From Pseudomonas mandelii (GTDB lineage: Bacteria; Pseudomonadota; Gammaproteobacteria; Pseudomonadales; Pseudomonadaceae), in NCBI RefSeq assembly GCF_900106065.1, contig NZ_LT629796.1, forward strand, positions 1,054,001-1,118,000: a DNA stretch of 64,000 nt. The letters run 5' to 3'. Positions 24,766 through 33,617 of this stretch are shown here, piece after piece. The notes below the pieces were generated by a model that did not search any database, was not told where the DNA came from, and saw only the letters and a list, made by a program, of their open reading frames with translations. The stretch's first letter is position 1. Every line of letters starts with the position of its first letter. The position numbers and the translations under genes were made by a program.

Positions 24766-25671
24766 TTGTTGTCTGCCCCCACCGGGGGGGTCAATAGCGA
24801 CGGGTATCCACTCCATCAATTGGCATCATTTCAGTCACAAGAACTGAATTGGTGCGTTGAATTGTTCAGAAATGCTTTAGCTAGGTTTTTTGGTCGCCGC
24901 CAGGCAGCCCATTCTATTCCTGAGCCCAAACATCCAGTTCACGTCCTGCTTTCTCCTGAAGTAATCAAAGGACTCCAGGATGGGGACGAACATATGCTGC
25001 GTTACCCTCCATTCATCAGCGGGTACCCCGCGCTGATTCGTGGGGGAGATTTACTGAAGCTTCACGTCGACAAATTGACCAAAATTCAGACGACTCTGGG
25101 CTTAAGGCCGGAAGAGTTTGAAGAGTTGGTTATGCCCGTTTTGCGGGCATACGCAGATTACGTTCATCTCCTTCCGGCGTCCGAGCTTCACCATCACCGT
25201 GGCCCTGGCCCTGGCGGTTTGATGCGGCACGGTATCGAGGTCGCCGCCTTCGCGGTTCTCAAGTCCAACAATGCAGTGTTTGATCACGATAAATATCCGC
25301 AAGAGAAGTCCAAGCGCGAGAAGCCTTGGCGAGTTGCTGCGATGTGCGCGGGGTTAATCCATGACGCTGGAAAGCCGCTGACAGATCTGCGAGTGACAGA
25401 TGAGACGGGAGAAAAAGTATGGGCTCCTGTGGAGGAGTCGTTGCTTGAATGGGCAAACCATCAAAGCGTGGCCCGGTATTACCTCCATTGGAATGCAAAT
25501 CGTCACAAGGTTCATAAACACCTCTCGGCGACGATGGTTGACACGCTTATTCCTCGTAAAACCCGCGGCTGGATAATGAATGCTGGCCAAGACATCTACG
25601 CGTCCATGGTCAACGCAATCAGTGGCAACAGCATGCAAATGGGTGGGCAAATCTTTTTCGGACGTGAGTAG
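24766..25671 (+). pseudogene. MobH-type relaxase (TraI_2) N-terminal fragment
   Basis: The N-terminal TraI_2 domain of a MobH relaxase, the nickase of SXT- and pKLC102/PFGI-like integrative conjugative elements. Seen: HPVHVLLSPEVIKGL, MLRYPPFISGYPALIRG, LPASELHHHRGPGPGGLMRH (the HHH motif) and AAMCAGLIHDAGKPLTDLRV (HD motif). Reading stops at GGQIFFGRE after about 300 residues, whereas intact proteins are about twice as long. There the DNA becomes the tail of an XRE regulator gene. The 5' start has only TTG codons, so the beginning may also be damaged. Confidence 0.8.
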
Positions 25672-25858
25672 TAGGACCTACCTCAGTACCTTGGAGCGGG
25701 GACAGAAATGTCCGACGCTCGAGAAAGTGGTTGAACTGGCCTCCGTACTGCAGGTTCACCCGCTGACGTTAATCGCTGAGAGTTTCCTGGTCCTCGAGCC
25801 AGGTCAGACGCTTGAGGCATTGCTGGACGTTGTCCAGTGTGAAGCGCGGCCGGTCTGA
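25661..25858 (+). pseudogene. XRE-family regulator, C-terminal fragment
   Basis: In a frame different from the relaxase, SSRTYLSTLERGQKCPTLEK and VVELASVLQVHPLTLIAESF give the second half of a Cro/C1 helix-turn-helix domain, then EPGQTLEALLDVV to TGA 25856-25858. The first two helices and the start codon are missing, replaced by the relaxase fragment. This marks a deletion joining two genes of a lost conjugative element. Confidence 0.75.
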
Positions 25859-26168
25859 GTTTTCCAGCCTACCAATCTGTCTGGTCGATTAGGGAAACCA
25901 ATTCGGCAGCACGAGCCGCAGGCGATGGGTTTCGTTGATAAGTCGTGCGAGGAGCACGGCTTTGCATAGAACTGAATCTTGCTTACATCCGATGTCAAAT
26001 CAGGGTATGGCTTTCACATTAGCGAGTAAAAAAACACCCCTCAGAGAGGGGTATTTGTGTAGTTACAATTTAGAAAGGCTCTAAATATGTATTCTCATGT
26101 GGGGGGAATAACATGTGCAGGCCCGTTTTTAAGGGTGGAGAGCGGAAAGGTTAAATGTGGATCAGGCT
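25859..26168. other. Gap at the island / core boundary
   Basis: About 310 bases with no gene. It contains the terminator of the hpf-like gene at 26028-26051. The change from broken mobile-element genes to intact core-type genes falls here. Confidence 0.5.
26028..26051 (-). terminator. Terminator of the hpf-like gene
   Basis: CCCCTC (26037-26042) pairs with GAGGGG (26046-26051). On the minus strand the stem is followed by GTGTTTTTTTT. It lies 118 bases past the stop of the hpf-like gene. Confidence 0.75.
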
Positions 26169-26576
26169 TCAGCCGTTTTGCGCAGCCTGTTCGTTCTCGA
26201 GAAATTCATCTTCCAGCAGCGCATCGGCAGTGGGTCTTTCGAACGGCACCAAAGCGGCACGTGGTTTGCCCCGCAGTTTGCCGAACAGATGCTCAAGCGC
26301 ATGTTCGAGTTTTTCCGCCGCACCGTCGATTGCTTGCTCCAGGGTGTCGGCTTTATGAGTGACAGAAATCGGTTGGTGGCCTTTTGGCCGCGCTTCCAGT
26401 TGGCAGCGCATGTCATGGGGACCTGGCTTGTCGCCATTCTCGTCCCGCAGATGGACCTCGACGCGTGTCAGGTCCTCTTCATAACGTTCGAGCGTGCTCT
26501 CAATGGTAGTACGTACCCACTCCTCCAGTCGGATGCTGCTTTGAATATGGTTATCACTGTTGACTTGGATTTGCAT
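26169..26576 (-). CDS. HPF/RaiA-family ribosome-associated protein
   Basis: A 135-residue protein of the ribosome hibernation family. The short-HPF fold is visible: MQIQVNSDNHIQSSIRLEEW, then TTIESTLERYEEDLTRVEVH, then DMRCQLEARPKGHQPISVTH, then TLEQAIDGAAEKLEHALEHL. A 35-residue tail rich in acidic residues (PTADALLEDEFLENEQ) has no long-HPF dimerisation domain. It is probably not the main HPF of the cell, which in Pseudomonas sits beside rpoN; it may be a stress-linked paralogue. AGGGATG precedes ATG 26576. It is a single gene with its own terminator. Confidence 0.85.
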   Translation of the reverse strand: MQIQVNSDNHIQSSIRLEEWVRTTIESTLERYEEDLTRVEVHLRDENGDKPGPHDMRCQLEARPKGHQPISVTHKADTLEQAIDGAAEKLEHALEHLFGKLRGKPRAALVPFERPTADALLEDEFLENEQAAQNG

Positions 26577-26789
26577 AGTTCATCCCTTATTTCAGCTAGC
26601 TCGCGAGAGGCGCATCGGCTGGCCCTTGGGCGTCATCACCGTGACCTCTTACTTACACAATCGGTCTGCGCGAAGAACATTTCAACCCCTAAAAAAAGAT
26701 AAATATGGATTCGCAAAAAAAGTCGGACAACCACCAAAAGCGCTGTTAAGGTCGGGAGTTGGGTCGCCTCTCTCCTCAGTCACAATTGC

Positions 26790-27737
26790 TCACATCTGTC
26801 GCTCCGCCAGCGGGTGCAGACTGCGGAAAATCCCCGCCTCTTCTACCAGCCAGTCATGCACCGCACGCACGCCCGGATGGCTCAGCGCCCCTGGCGCATA
26901 AAGCAGCACGTAGCGTTTGTGATTGGGCACCGCCAGCCCGAACGGCACAATCAACGTCCCCCGCTCCAGTTCATCGTTAAGCAACGTGCGCCGCGCAATT
27001 GCCACGCCCATGCCGGCTATCGCCGCTTCGATGGTCAGGTGATTGCGATTAAAGGTATGCCCGCGCCGCACGTCCGCGCCCTCGAAGCCGATGGCATTGA
27101 GGTAGAACTCCCATTCCGCGTACTCGTAACTGCCGCGCCAGGCGGTGATGTCGTGCAGCAACGGAAAGTGCACCAGGTCCGCCGGGCCATGCAGCGGCGG
27201 TCGGCCACGTAGCAGGCTCGGGGCGCAGACCGGGAATATCTGCTCGTCGAGCAAGGTTGTGGATAACAACCCGGGATAACTGCCGTCATTCAGGTCGATC
27301 GCCAGGTCGAAGTCCCCTTCATGCAACGGCACGCTGCTGTCCTCGGCCACCAGGCGCAATTGAATGTCCGGAAAGCGCTGCTGCAAGCGTGGCAGGCGCG
27401 GGGTCAGCCACTTGCTCAGGAACGATGGAATCGAACGCACCCGCAGAATTCCGCTGATCATTCCGGCGTCCAGTCGTCGCAATTCCGCATCGATGCTGCC
27501 GTAAGCCTCGTTGACGGTGATGGCCAGTCGCTGGCCCTCGGCGCTCAATTCCACGCCGCGCGCACGACGGTGAAACAAGCGAAAGCCCAGCCGCTCTTCC
27601 AGTTGGCGGATTTGCTGACTGACCGCACCCGGCGTGATGTGCAGCTCTTCGGCGCAGCGGGTGAAGGACAAGTGCCGCGCGGCACAGGAAAACACGTGCA
27701 GCCAGACGTAAGTCTGGGCGTGCAATTGGCGACTCAT
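26790..27737 (-). CDS. LysR-family regulator (GcvA/DsdC-like) of serine catabolism
   Basis: A 315-residue LysR-type regulator. The N-terminal winged helix is [20 protein letters not shown], then [20 protein letters not shown], then [18 protein letters not shown]; the effector-binding domain follows (about 90-300). The layout matches the GcvA/DsdC branch. It is divergent from the L-serine dehydratase gene with 135 bases between, the standard arrangement for a LysR regulator and its target, so activation of sdaA and the transporter in response to serine or a relative is likely. AGGAC lies before ATG 27737. Confidence 0.88.
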   Translation of the reverse strand: MSRQLHAQTYVWLHVFSCAARHLSFTRCAEELHITPGAVSQQIRQLEERLGFRLFHRRARGVELSAEGQRLAITVNEAYGSIDAELRRLDAGMISGILRVRSIPSFLSKWLTPRLPRLQQRFPDIQLRLVAEDSSVPLHEGDFDLAIDLNDGSYPGLLSTTLLDEQIFPVCAPSLLRGRPPLHGPADLVHFPLLHDITAWRGSYEYAEWEFYLNAIGFEGADVRRGHTFNRNHLTIEAAIAGMGVAIARRTLLNDELERGTLIVPFGLAVPNHKRYVLLYAPGALSHPGVRAVHDWLVEEAGIFRSLHPLAERQM

Positions 27738-27872
27738 TGTTTAGTCCTGCTAAAGGCTGTCTTAGGAAGTTTCGTTGGTCATGTAGGACCGAGGTCGGCA
27801 GTATCGCCGACATTGCGCTTGTCCTACAAAAATGGCAGCGATTTCTCTTCCATTGCTTGTATAGGCTTTAGC

Positions 27873-29249
27873 ATGGCTATCAGTGTTTTCGATCTCTTCA
27901 AAGTCGGCATCGGTCCGTCCAGTTCCCACACCGTCGGCCCGATGCGCGCCGCCGCGACCTTCGCCCAGGCACTGATTGACCAGAATTTGCTCGACGCCGT
28001 CCGTCGGGTAGAAATCCGCCTTTACGGCTCCCTTTCCGCCACCGGCGTCGGCCACGCGACCGACCGCGCCTGCGTGATGGGCCTGATGGGCGAATGGCCG
28101 GACAGCATCGATCCGACCACCATCGACAGCCGAATCCAGACTTTGCGCGAAACCGGCGAACTGACTCTGGCCGGCAACAAGACCATTGCCTTCACCTGGC
28201 AACGCGATCTCCTGCTGCTCGATGAGAGTCTGCCCTACCACCCCAACGCCATGTCGCTGACAGCCTTCGGCGAAACCGGTGAGCTGTCGGAGCAAACGTA
28301 CTACTCGATCGGCGGCGGTTTCATCATCGAAGCGGCGGAAGCCGAGTCCGGCATTGCGCCGGCCAGCGATGTGGTGCTGCCCTACGATTTCTCCAGCGCC
28401 GCCGAATTGCTCAAGCTCTGCAACCAGCACGGCTTGCGGGTTTCCGAGTTGATGATGGCCAACGAACTGGCCTGGCGCAGCGAAGCCGAAATCCGTCAGG
28501 GCTTGCTGCACATCTGGTCGGTGATGCGTGAGTGCGTCGAGCAAGGCATGCGTCACGAAGGCATCCTGCCCGGTGGTCTGAATGTTCCGCGCCGCGCGGC
28601 GAAACTGCACCGCAGCCTGCTGGAAATCGGCAAACCGAATGTCATCACCTCCACGCTGTCGGCCATGGAGTGGGTGAACCTGTTCGCCCTCGCCGTGAAC
28701 GAAGAAAACGCGGCGGGCGGGCGCATGGTCACGGCACCGACCAACGGCGCAGCAGGGATCATTCCGGCAGTGTTGCACTACTACATGAAATTCAACCCGG
28801 ACGCGTCGGACGATGACGTGGTCGCCTTCTTTTTGGCCGCGGCGGCCGTAGGCATTCTCTGCAAGAAAAACGCGTCGATCTCCGGTGCCGAAGTCGGCTG
28901 CCAGGGTGAAGTCGGTTCCGCCTGCGCCATGGCCGCCGCCGGCCTGGCCGACGTGCTCGGCGCCACGCCCGAGCAACTGGAAAACGCCGCCGAAATCGGC
29001 CTGGAGCACAACCTCGGCCTGACTTGCGATCCGGTCGGCGGCCTGGTGCAAGTGCCGTGCATCGAGCGCAATGCCATCGCGGCGGTGAAGGCCATCAATG
29101 CCACGCAAATGGCCCTGCGCGGCGACGGCAAACACTTTATTTCCCTGGACCGGGTGATCCGCACCATGCGCGATACCGGCGCCGACATGCATGACAAATA
29201 CAAAGAGACTTCACGGGGCGGCCTGGCAGTGAGCTGGGTGGAGTGCTGA
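27873..29249 (+). CDS. sdaA: L-serine ammonia-lyase (L-serine dehydratase)
   Basis: Converts L-serine to pyruvate and ammonia with a 4Fe-4S cluster, in the cytoplasm. 458 residues, the normal length for the single-chain enzyme. It begins [20 protein letters not shown], with the beta domain to about 150, then the alpha domain with [36 protein letters not shown] (cluster Cys), [11 protein letters not shown] and [18 protein letters not shown] (the other two cluster Cys). ATG 27873 is the true start; the frame stays open far upstream but that part lies opposite the lysR gene. A serine transporter gene follows 62 bases later. Confidence 0.95.
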   Translation: MAISVFDLFKVGIGPSSSHTVGPMRAAATFAQALIDQNLLDAVRRVEIRLYGSLSATGVGHATDRACVMGLMGEWPDSIDPTTIDSRIQTLRETGELTLAGNKTIAFTWQRDLLLLDESLPYHPNAMSLTAFGETGELSEQTYYSIGGGFIIEAAEAESGIAPASDVVLPYDFSSAAELLKLCNQHGLRVSELMMANELAWRSEAEIRQGLLHIWSVMRECVEQGMRHEGILPGGLNVPRRAAKLHRSLLEIGKPNVITSTLSAMEWVNLFALAVNEENAAGGRMVTAPTNGAAGIIPAVLHYYMKFNPDASDDDVVAFFLAAAAVGILCKKNASISGAEVGCQGEVGSACAMAAAGLADVLGATPEQLENAAEIGLEHNLGLTCDPVGGLVQVPCIERNAIAAVKAINATQMALRGDGKHFISLDRVIRTMRDTGADMHDKYKETSRGGLAVSWVEC

Positions 29250-29311
29250 GGAGCATTCCCTGACCGCCTGCAACACGTGAGCCCGAGCAAGAACAATAAC
29301 GAGGCCAAACG

Positions 29312-30613
29312 ATGACCGATGTACGTACACCTGCTGCCGAAAATCCCGCTGTAGACCTGACACGCAATAGCGAAATAACCCACAAGGGCTGGAGCAAACA
29401 CGACACCACCTGGATGCTCGGCCTCTATGGCACGGCGATTGGTGCCGGAACGCTGTTCCTGCCGATCAACGCCGGCGTGGGTGGCTTCTGGCCGCTGCTG
29501 ATCCTGGCAGTGCTGGCATTCCCCATGACCTACTTCGCTCACCGGGGCCTGACCCGCTTCGTGCTGTCCGGCCGTTCCGGGGACATCACCGAAGTCGTTG
29601 AAGAACACTTCGGCATCGGTGCAGGCAAGCTGATCACGTTGCTGTATTTCTTCGCGATCTTCCCGATTCTGCTGGTGTACAGCGTGGCGCTGACCAACAC
29701 CTTGAGCAGCTTCATGGAGCATCAGTTGCACATCGCCCCACCACCGCGAGCGATTCTGTCGCTGGTGTTGATTCTTGGTCTGATGGCGATCGTGCGCTGC
29801 GGCCAGGGCGTCATCGTCAAATGCATGAGCGTGTTGGTTTACCCGTTCGTCGCGGCGTTGCTGCTGCTCGGCGTCAGCCTGATCCCGAACTGGAACGGCG
29901 CGTTCTTCGCCACTGCCAGCGAAGGCATGCCGTTGCCGCTGTTCTTCAAAACCCTGTGGCTGGCGATTCCGGTGATGGTGTTCTCGTTCAACCATTCGCC
30001 GATCATTTCCGCTTTCGCCGTTGACCAGAAACAGCGTTACGGCGAACAGGCCGAACGCAAGAGCAGCGGCATCCTCGCCATCGCCCACGCGATGATGGTG
30101 GTGACGGTGATGTTCTTCTGCTTCAGCTGCGTGCTGGCACTGTCCCCGGCTGACCTGGCGGCGGCGAAGGCGCAGAACATCTCGATCCTGTCGTACCTGG
30201 CCAACCACTTCCAGACCCCGGTCATCGCTTATGCCGCGCCGCTGATTGCGCTGGTGGCGATCACCAAATCCTTTCTCGGCCATTACATCGGCGCCAGCGA
30301 AGGCTTTCAGGGCCTGATCGTGAAAAGCCTGCGCGGCCGTGGCCGGGTGATGTCGGCGAGCTGGCTGAACCGCATCACGGCGCTGTTCATGATCCTCAGT
30401 TGCTGGGCCGTGGCGACGTTCAATCCGAGCATCCTCGGCATGATCGAAACCCTCGGCGGGCCGATCATTGCGTGCCTGTTGTTCCTGATGCCGATGTACG
30501 CCATCCGCCGCGTGCCGGCCTTGCGCCAGTACTCCGGGCAAGTGTCGAACGTGTTCGTGGTGTTGATCGGTTTGATTGCACTGTCTGCGATCATCTACTC
30601 GTTCATGCCCTGA
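29312..30613 (+). CDS. Serine/threonine transporter (HAAAP family, SdaC-like)
   Basis: A 433-residue inner-membrane proton-amino acid symporter with 11 predicted TM helices. The opening WSKHDTTWMLGLYGTAIGAG and TLFLPINAGVGGFWPL is the signature of the SdaC/TdcC/DlsT group; PVMVFSFNHSPIISAF and TKSFLGHYIGASEGF are further landmarks. Placed directly behind sdaA with a shared terminator, it should supply serine to the dehydratase. GAGG precedes ATG 29312 by 8 bases. Threonine transport is possible as well. Confidence 0.92.
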   Translation: MTDVRTPAAENPAVDLTRNSEITHKGWSKHDTTWMLGLYGTAIGAGTLFLPINAGVGGFWPLLILAVLAFPMTYFAHRGLTRFVLSGRSGDITEVVEEHFGIGAGKLITLLYFFAIFPILLVYSVALTNTLSSFMEHQLHIAPPPRAILSLVLILGLMAIVRCGQGVIVKCMSVLVYPFVAALLLLGVSLIPNWNGAFFATASEGMPLPLFFKTLWLAIPVMVFSFNHSPIISAFAVDQKQRYGEQAERKSSGILAIAHAMMVVTVMFFCFSCVLALSPADLAAAKAQNISILSYLANHFQTPVIAYAAPLIALVAITKSFLGHYIGASEGFQGLIVKSLRGRGRVMSASWLNRITALFMILSCWAVATFNPSILGMIETLGGPIIACLLFLMPMYAIRRVPALRQYSGQVSNVFVVLIGLIALSAIIYSFMP

Positions 30614-30633
30614 AACGGGCAGGCAAAAAGAAA

Positions 30634-30659
30634 GCGGGCCAAGGTGCCCGCCTCTTTTT
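30634..30659 (+). terminator. Terminator of the sdaA-transporter operon
   Basis: GCGGGC (30634-30639) pairs with GCCCGC (30646-30651), followed by CTCTTTTTG. It starts 20 bases past the transporter stop. Confidence 0.85.
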
Positions 30660-30829
30660 GGCCGCGATCATTGTTCGACAATTTTTCCGGCATGGCCCTT
30701 GCTACATCACCTGCGAGGCAAAAGGACTTTTGAAAACCTCAGCGAGCGGCTTGCCGATGGTCCGGTAACGCGAACCAACCCGATCATGGCCGGTCAACAA
30801 CTGCACGTTCAATCAGGCGGTGACGCATC

Positions 30830-31147
30830 ATGGACAACCCTTTTCAGCTCATTACCGATGCCTTTGCAGCGGATTATCAGATCAACCTGAGCATTCAAGG
30901 TCTGGACGGCAGCATCATGCTGACCCTCTCCAACAGCGGCCATGTGGTTGCCAAGCGGATGATCAGCGCCGAACAGCGCAATGACCCCAAGCGCCTCAAG
31001 CGCCTGGTGCAAAGCATTCAGTTCGGCATCGCCATTGAACAGGGCCACAGCGCCGTGGCCATCCTCGAAGCCATGACCGATGGCGACAATCGCAACCTGC
31101 CGCCACCCTTGGCCAAAGCCCGGCCTCGCCCGACCATGGGCCTTTAA
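30830..31147 (+). CDS. DUF3509 family protein
   Basis: A 105-residue protein of a family almost restricted to Pseudomonas. It opens MDNPFQLITDAFAADYQINL, has SIQGLDGSIMLTLSNSG and the conserved LKRLVQSIQFGIAIEQG. No signal peptide or TM helix. Function unknown. The stop codon (TAA 31145-31147) overlaps the opposing psiE stop on the other strand, so the two genes converge tightly without room for a terminator. Confidence 0.85.
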   Translation: MDNPFQLITDAFAADYQINLSIQGLDGSIMLTLSNSGHVVAKRMISAEQRNDPKRLKRLVQSIQFGIAIEQGHSAVAILEAMTDGDNRNLPPPLAKARPRPTMGL

Positions 31148-31644
31148 ATCTCTCCCTTCTCGACGTCTGGATGCTCACCGGAACCCGTACCGATCTTGCG
31201 TTGCGGGTGCTCGATCTTCACAGAAGGGAATTGCGACGAAGCGTAACGCACCACCAGGATCGCGAACGCCAACAGCAGAATCCCGCCGCACAGGTAGATG
31301 ATCCCCAGGTCCGGCGGATTGTGGTGCGAGACGTTGGAGATCAGCAGCCGCGTCAGCGCCGTGATCGCCACGTAGATCAGGAAACGTACCGGCATGTGGT
31401 TGGTCTTGAAGTAAATCCCGACCATCGCCCCCAGTTCCAGATAGATGAACAGCAGCAAGATGTCATCGATCTTGATGTGCCCTTCTTCGATCATCCCCAG
31501 AAATTCCATCACCGCCGCCCACGCGGTCACTGCACCGATGGCGAACAGCGCCAGGTAATGGAAGGTCTCGACGAACAGGTTGCCCAAAGACTCTGCCAAT
31601 TGATGCACGTTCTGCCGCAGGTTCTCGGCCCAGTTGATTTTCAC
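31144..31644 (-). CDS. psiE: PsiE-family membrane protein
   Basis: A 166-residue inner-membrane protein of the phosphate-starvation-inducible PsiE family. Four TM helices: about 26-46 (FHYLALFAIGAVTAWAAVME), 62-78, 88-106 and 118-138 (GIIYLCGGILLLAFAILVV). FKTNHMPVRFLIYVAITALT is a family landmark. The start is GTG 31644, with AAGGAA eight bases upstream. No Pho box was recognised in the short upstream sequence. Molecular role unknown even in E. coli. Confidence 0.85.
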   Translation of the reverse strand: MKINWAENLRQNVHQLAESLGNLFVETFHYLALFAIGAVTAWAAVMEFLGMIEEGHIKIDDILLLFIYLELGAMVGIYFKTNHMPVRFLIYVAITALTRLLISNVSHHNPPDLGIIYLCGGILLLAFAILVVRYASSQFPSVKIEHPQRKIGTGSGEHPDVEKGEI

Positions 31645-31788
31645 GATGATTCTTCCTTAGCTCGGTTCGAGCGGATAATGCGGTTTTGACGTGACGGTTG
31701 TTCTGCATGCAGAAAAAAGGCCAGGGGCTGTTGGGTGAGATGGCGATGGGCTGCCACGGGGCACTTTTTTGGTGTCTCGTCGGGCCCT

Positions 31789-31850
31789 TCGCGGGCAAGC
31801 CTCGCTCCTACAGATCACATCAACCTGTAGGAGCGAGGCTTGCCCGCGAA
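31789..31850. repeat. REP hairpin, type TCGCGGGCAAGCCTCGCTCC
   Basis: A 25-base arm (31789-31813) and its exact complement (31826-31850) around an 11-base loop. This Pseudomonas REP sequence recurs at 34424-34525. Located between psiE and yebG. Confidence 0.9.
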
Positions 31851-31940
31851 TGGAGCAACACGGTTTAACTGACAAATGCTGATTTCGGTCTACATTAAAA
31901 AGCCACTACCCAAAGCGCAGGGATTCGCTTATCCTTTTAG

Positions 31941-31956
31941 CTGTATATAAATACAG
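31941..31956 (+). promoter_or_regulatory. LexA (SOS) box of yebG
   Basis: CTGTATATAAATACAG differs from the ideal CTGT-N8-ACAG box only in the AT core. It lies 43 bases before the yebG start codon, so yebG should be induced by DNA damage, as in E. coli. Confidence 0.88.
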
Positions 31957-31999
31957 TGGTCGAAACAGACAACTAATGTGAAGGCATGTGAGGTGGTGA

Positions 32000-32341
32000 A
32001 TGGCCGTCGAAGTGGTATACCGCAGCAGCCGAGATCTGGAGCGCTTGTTCATGGATAAAGCCGAAGCTGACCGTCATGACAAAATGCTCGAACTGGCTGA
32101 ATTGCTGGCTGAAGTGTTGCAGAAAGCCGTTCCGTCCCTGACCGAACAGCAAGTGGAAGAAGCCGGGATCTACATGGCAAAGAACCGCGATGTATTTGCC
32201 AAGGCATTCAAGAGCCAGCCGGACGCGTTGTCCGAACTGCTGAATGCGCCGGTTGAAGTGGTTGAAAAGGTTGAACCGGTCGAAGAGGGTGAAGCCGCTG
32301 CGCCGACCAAGCCAGCCAAAGCCGCCAAGACACCGAAGTAA
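32000..32341 (+). CDS. yebG: YebG family SOS protein
   Basis: A 113-residue protein. The YebG domain fills the first 75 residues: MAVEVVYRSSRDLERLFMDK, then ADRHDKMLELAELLAEVLQK, then LTEQQVEEAGIYMAKNRDVF. An Ala/Pro/Lys-rich tail follows. YebG is a small DNA-damage-inducible cytoplasmic protein of unknown mechanism. AGGTGG precedes ATG 32000, a LexA box lies upstream and a strong terminator follows. All parts are intact. Confidence 0.92.
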   Translation: MAVEVVYRSSRDLERLFMDKAEADRHDKMLELAELLAEVLQKAVPSLTEQQVEEAGIYMAKNRDVFAKAFKSQPDALSELLNAPVEVVEKVEPVEEGEAAAPTKPAKAAKTPK

Positions 32342-32359
32342 ACAATGCCCGAATTGAAT

Positions 32360-32392
32360 AGGCCCTGAGTCCAATGGCTCAGGGCCTTTTTC
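32360..32392 (+). terminator. Terminator of yebG
   Basis: AGGCCCTGAG pairs with CTCAGGGCCT around a short loop (CCAATGG region) and is followed by TTTTTC. It starts 19 bases past the yebG stop and also lies near the end of the opposing dehydrogenase gene, so it may serve both. Confidence 0.9.
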
Positions 32393-32414
32393 ATGTCTGC
32401 AGTAAAGGCATGGC

Positions 32415-33434
32415 TCAGCGGTACAGCACTTTTTCCGCCAACTCGTCCGCCACCCGCGCCGGAGAGCGTTTTTCCGCCTGGGCATGGGCGAAGACTTCGG
32501 TCAGCCGCGAGGCGATTTTCGACAGGTGGGCGGTAATGGTTGTGAGCTCTTCGCCACGGTGTTTGAGTGAAACGTAGATCAGCCCGCCGGAATTGATCAC
32601 GTAGTCCGGCGCATACAAAATGCCGCGCCGCTCCAGTTGATCGGCGACTTCCAGATGGGTTAGCTGATTGTTCGCAGAACCGGCCACTGCCGAGCAGCGC
32701 AGTTGCGTCACGCTGTGGCTGTTGAGCACACCGCCCAGGCCGCAGGGCGCGAGAATGTCGCACGGCGTACTGAGCAGCGCGTCATTGGCGATCGGGTGAG
32801 CGCCCAATTGCTCCATCGCCAATTGCACCTTGCCATGATCAATGTCGCTGACCAGCAGTTCGGCACCGGCCGCATGCAGCTGTTCGGCCAAGGCATAACC
32901 GACGTTACCCAGCCCCTGGATGGCCACTCGCAGGCCTTCGAGGTTATCGCTGCCCAGACGGGCCATGGCGGTGGCACGGATGCCGGTGAACACCCCCATC
33001 GCTGCGTGTGGCGCGGGATCGCCCGCCGAGGTGGTGCTGGTGACGTGTTGGGTCTGTTGGGCGATGCAATCCATGTCCGCCACCGAGGTGCCGCTGTCGA
33101 TCGCCGTGATGTAGCGCCCGTCGAGCTGATTGATGCAGCGGCCGAAGGCTTCGAACAGCGCCGCGCGGTTTTCCACATGGACCGGTCGAACAATTACCGC
33201 CACCCCGCCGCCCTGCGCCAGGCCGGCCAACGCAGCTTTGTAACTCATTCCCTGCGCCAGGCGAATGGCATCCTCGACCGCAGACTCGTCGCTGGGATAG
33301 GCAAGGTAACGACATCCCCCCAGGGCAGGCCCCAGGCGGCTGCTATGAATGGCAATGACCGCCTTCAACCCGGTGACCGGGTCGACGCTCAGATGCAGCG
33401 ATTCAAGGCGAGTGCTTTGCATGAGAGCGAACAT
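32415..33434 (-). CDS. Glu/Leu/Phe/Val dehydrogenase family protein, atypical active site
   Basis: A 339-residue NAD-dependent amino-acid dehydrogenase-like protein. The N-terminal substrate domain has LGPALGGCRYLAYPSDESAV and AQGMSYKAALAGLAQGGGVA; the Rossmann domain has RVAIQGLGNVGYALAEQL; ILYAPDYVINSGGLI follows. Leucine dehydrogenases carry two key lysines, in MSYK and in GGGK. The first is present; the second is Val here (GGGVAVI), at the position that normally activates the catalytic water. Either catalysis is altered or the family has another role. CGGGAG sits seven bases before ATG 33434. It is a single gene facing away from a SirB1-family gene. Confidence 0.85.
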   Translation of the reverse strand: MFALMQSTRLESLHLSVDPVTGLKAVIAIHSSRLGPALGGCRYLAYPSDESAVEDAIRLAQGMSYKAALAGLAQGGGVAVIVRPVHVENRAALFEAFGRCINQLDGRYITAIDSGTSVADMDCIAQQTQHVTSTTSAGDPAPHAAMGVFTGIRATAMARLGSDNLEGLRVAIQGLGNVGYALAEQLHAAGAELLVSDIDHGKVQLAMEQLGAHPIANDALLSTPCDILAPCGLGGVLNSHSVTQLRCSAVAGSANNQLTHLEVADQLERRGILYAPDYVINSGGLIYVSLKHRGEELTTITAHLSKIASRLTEVFAHAQAEKRSPARVADELAEKVLYR

Positions 33435-33617
33435 CGTCGGGCTCCCGAATCACTTCTTGTAGTCGCCAGTATAGGCTTGCGCCCAAAATTTGCAGAAGCG
33501 CACCGGAATAAGCGGCGCTGCATTGCAGGCTTTCGGGCATAACCTGCGACCTCATGTGTGCGGTACTGGACGAATGCCGGCGACGGGGCTAAAACGAGGC
33601 ATTGCCCGGAGATTTCG

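Noticed and set aside
27738..27872. Possible glycine or serine riboswitch before sdaA
   Set aside because: Only 135 bases lie between divergent genes and no conserved paired core is visible; a LysR regulator explains control.
28781..30541. 586-codon minus-strand ORF
   Set aside because: Antisense to sdaA and the serine transporter; its His/Gln/Arg-rich composition is typical of a complementary frame.
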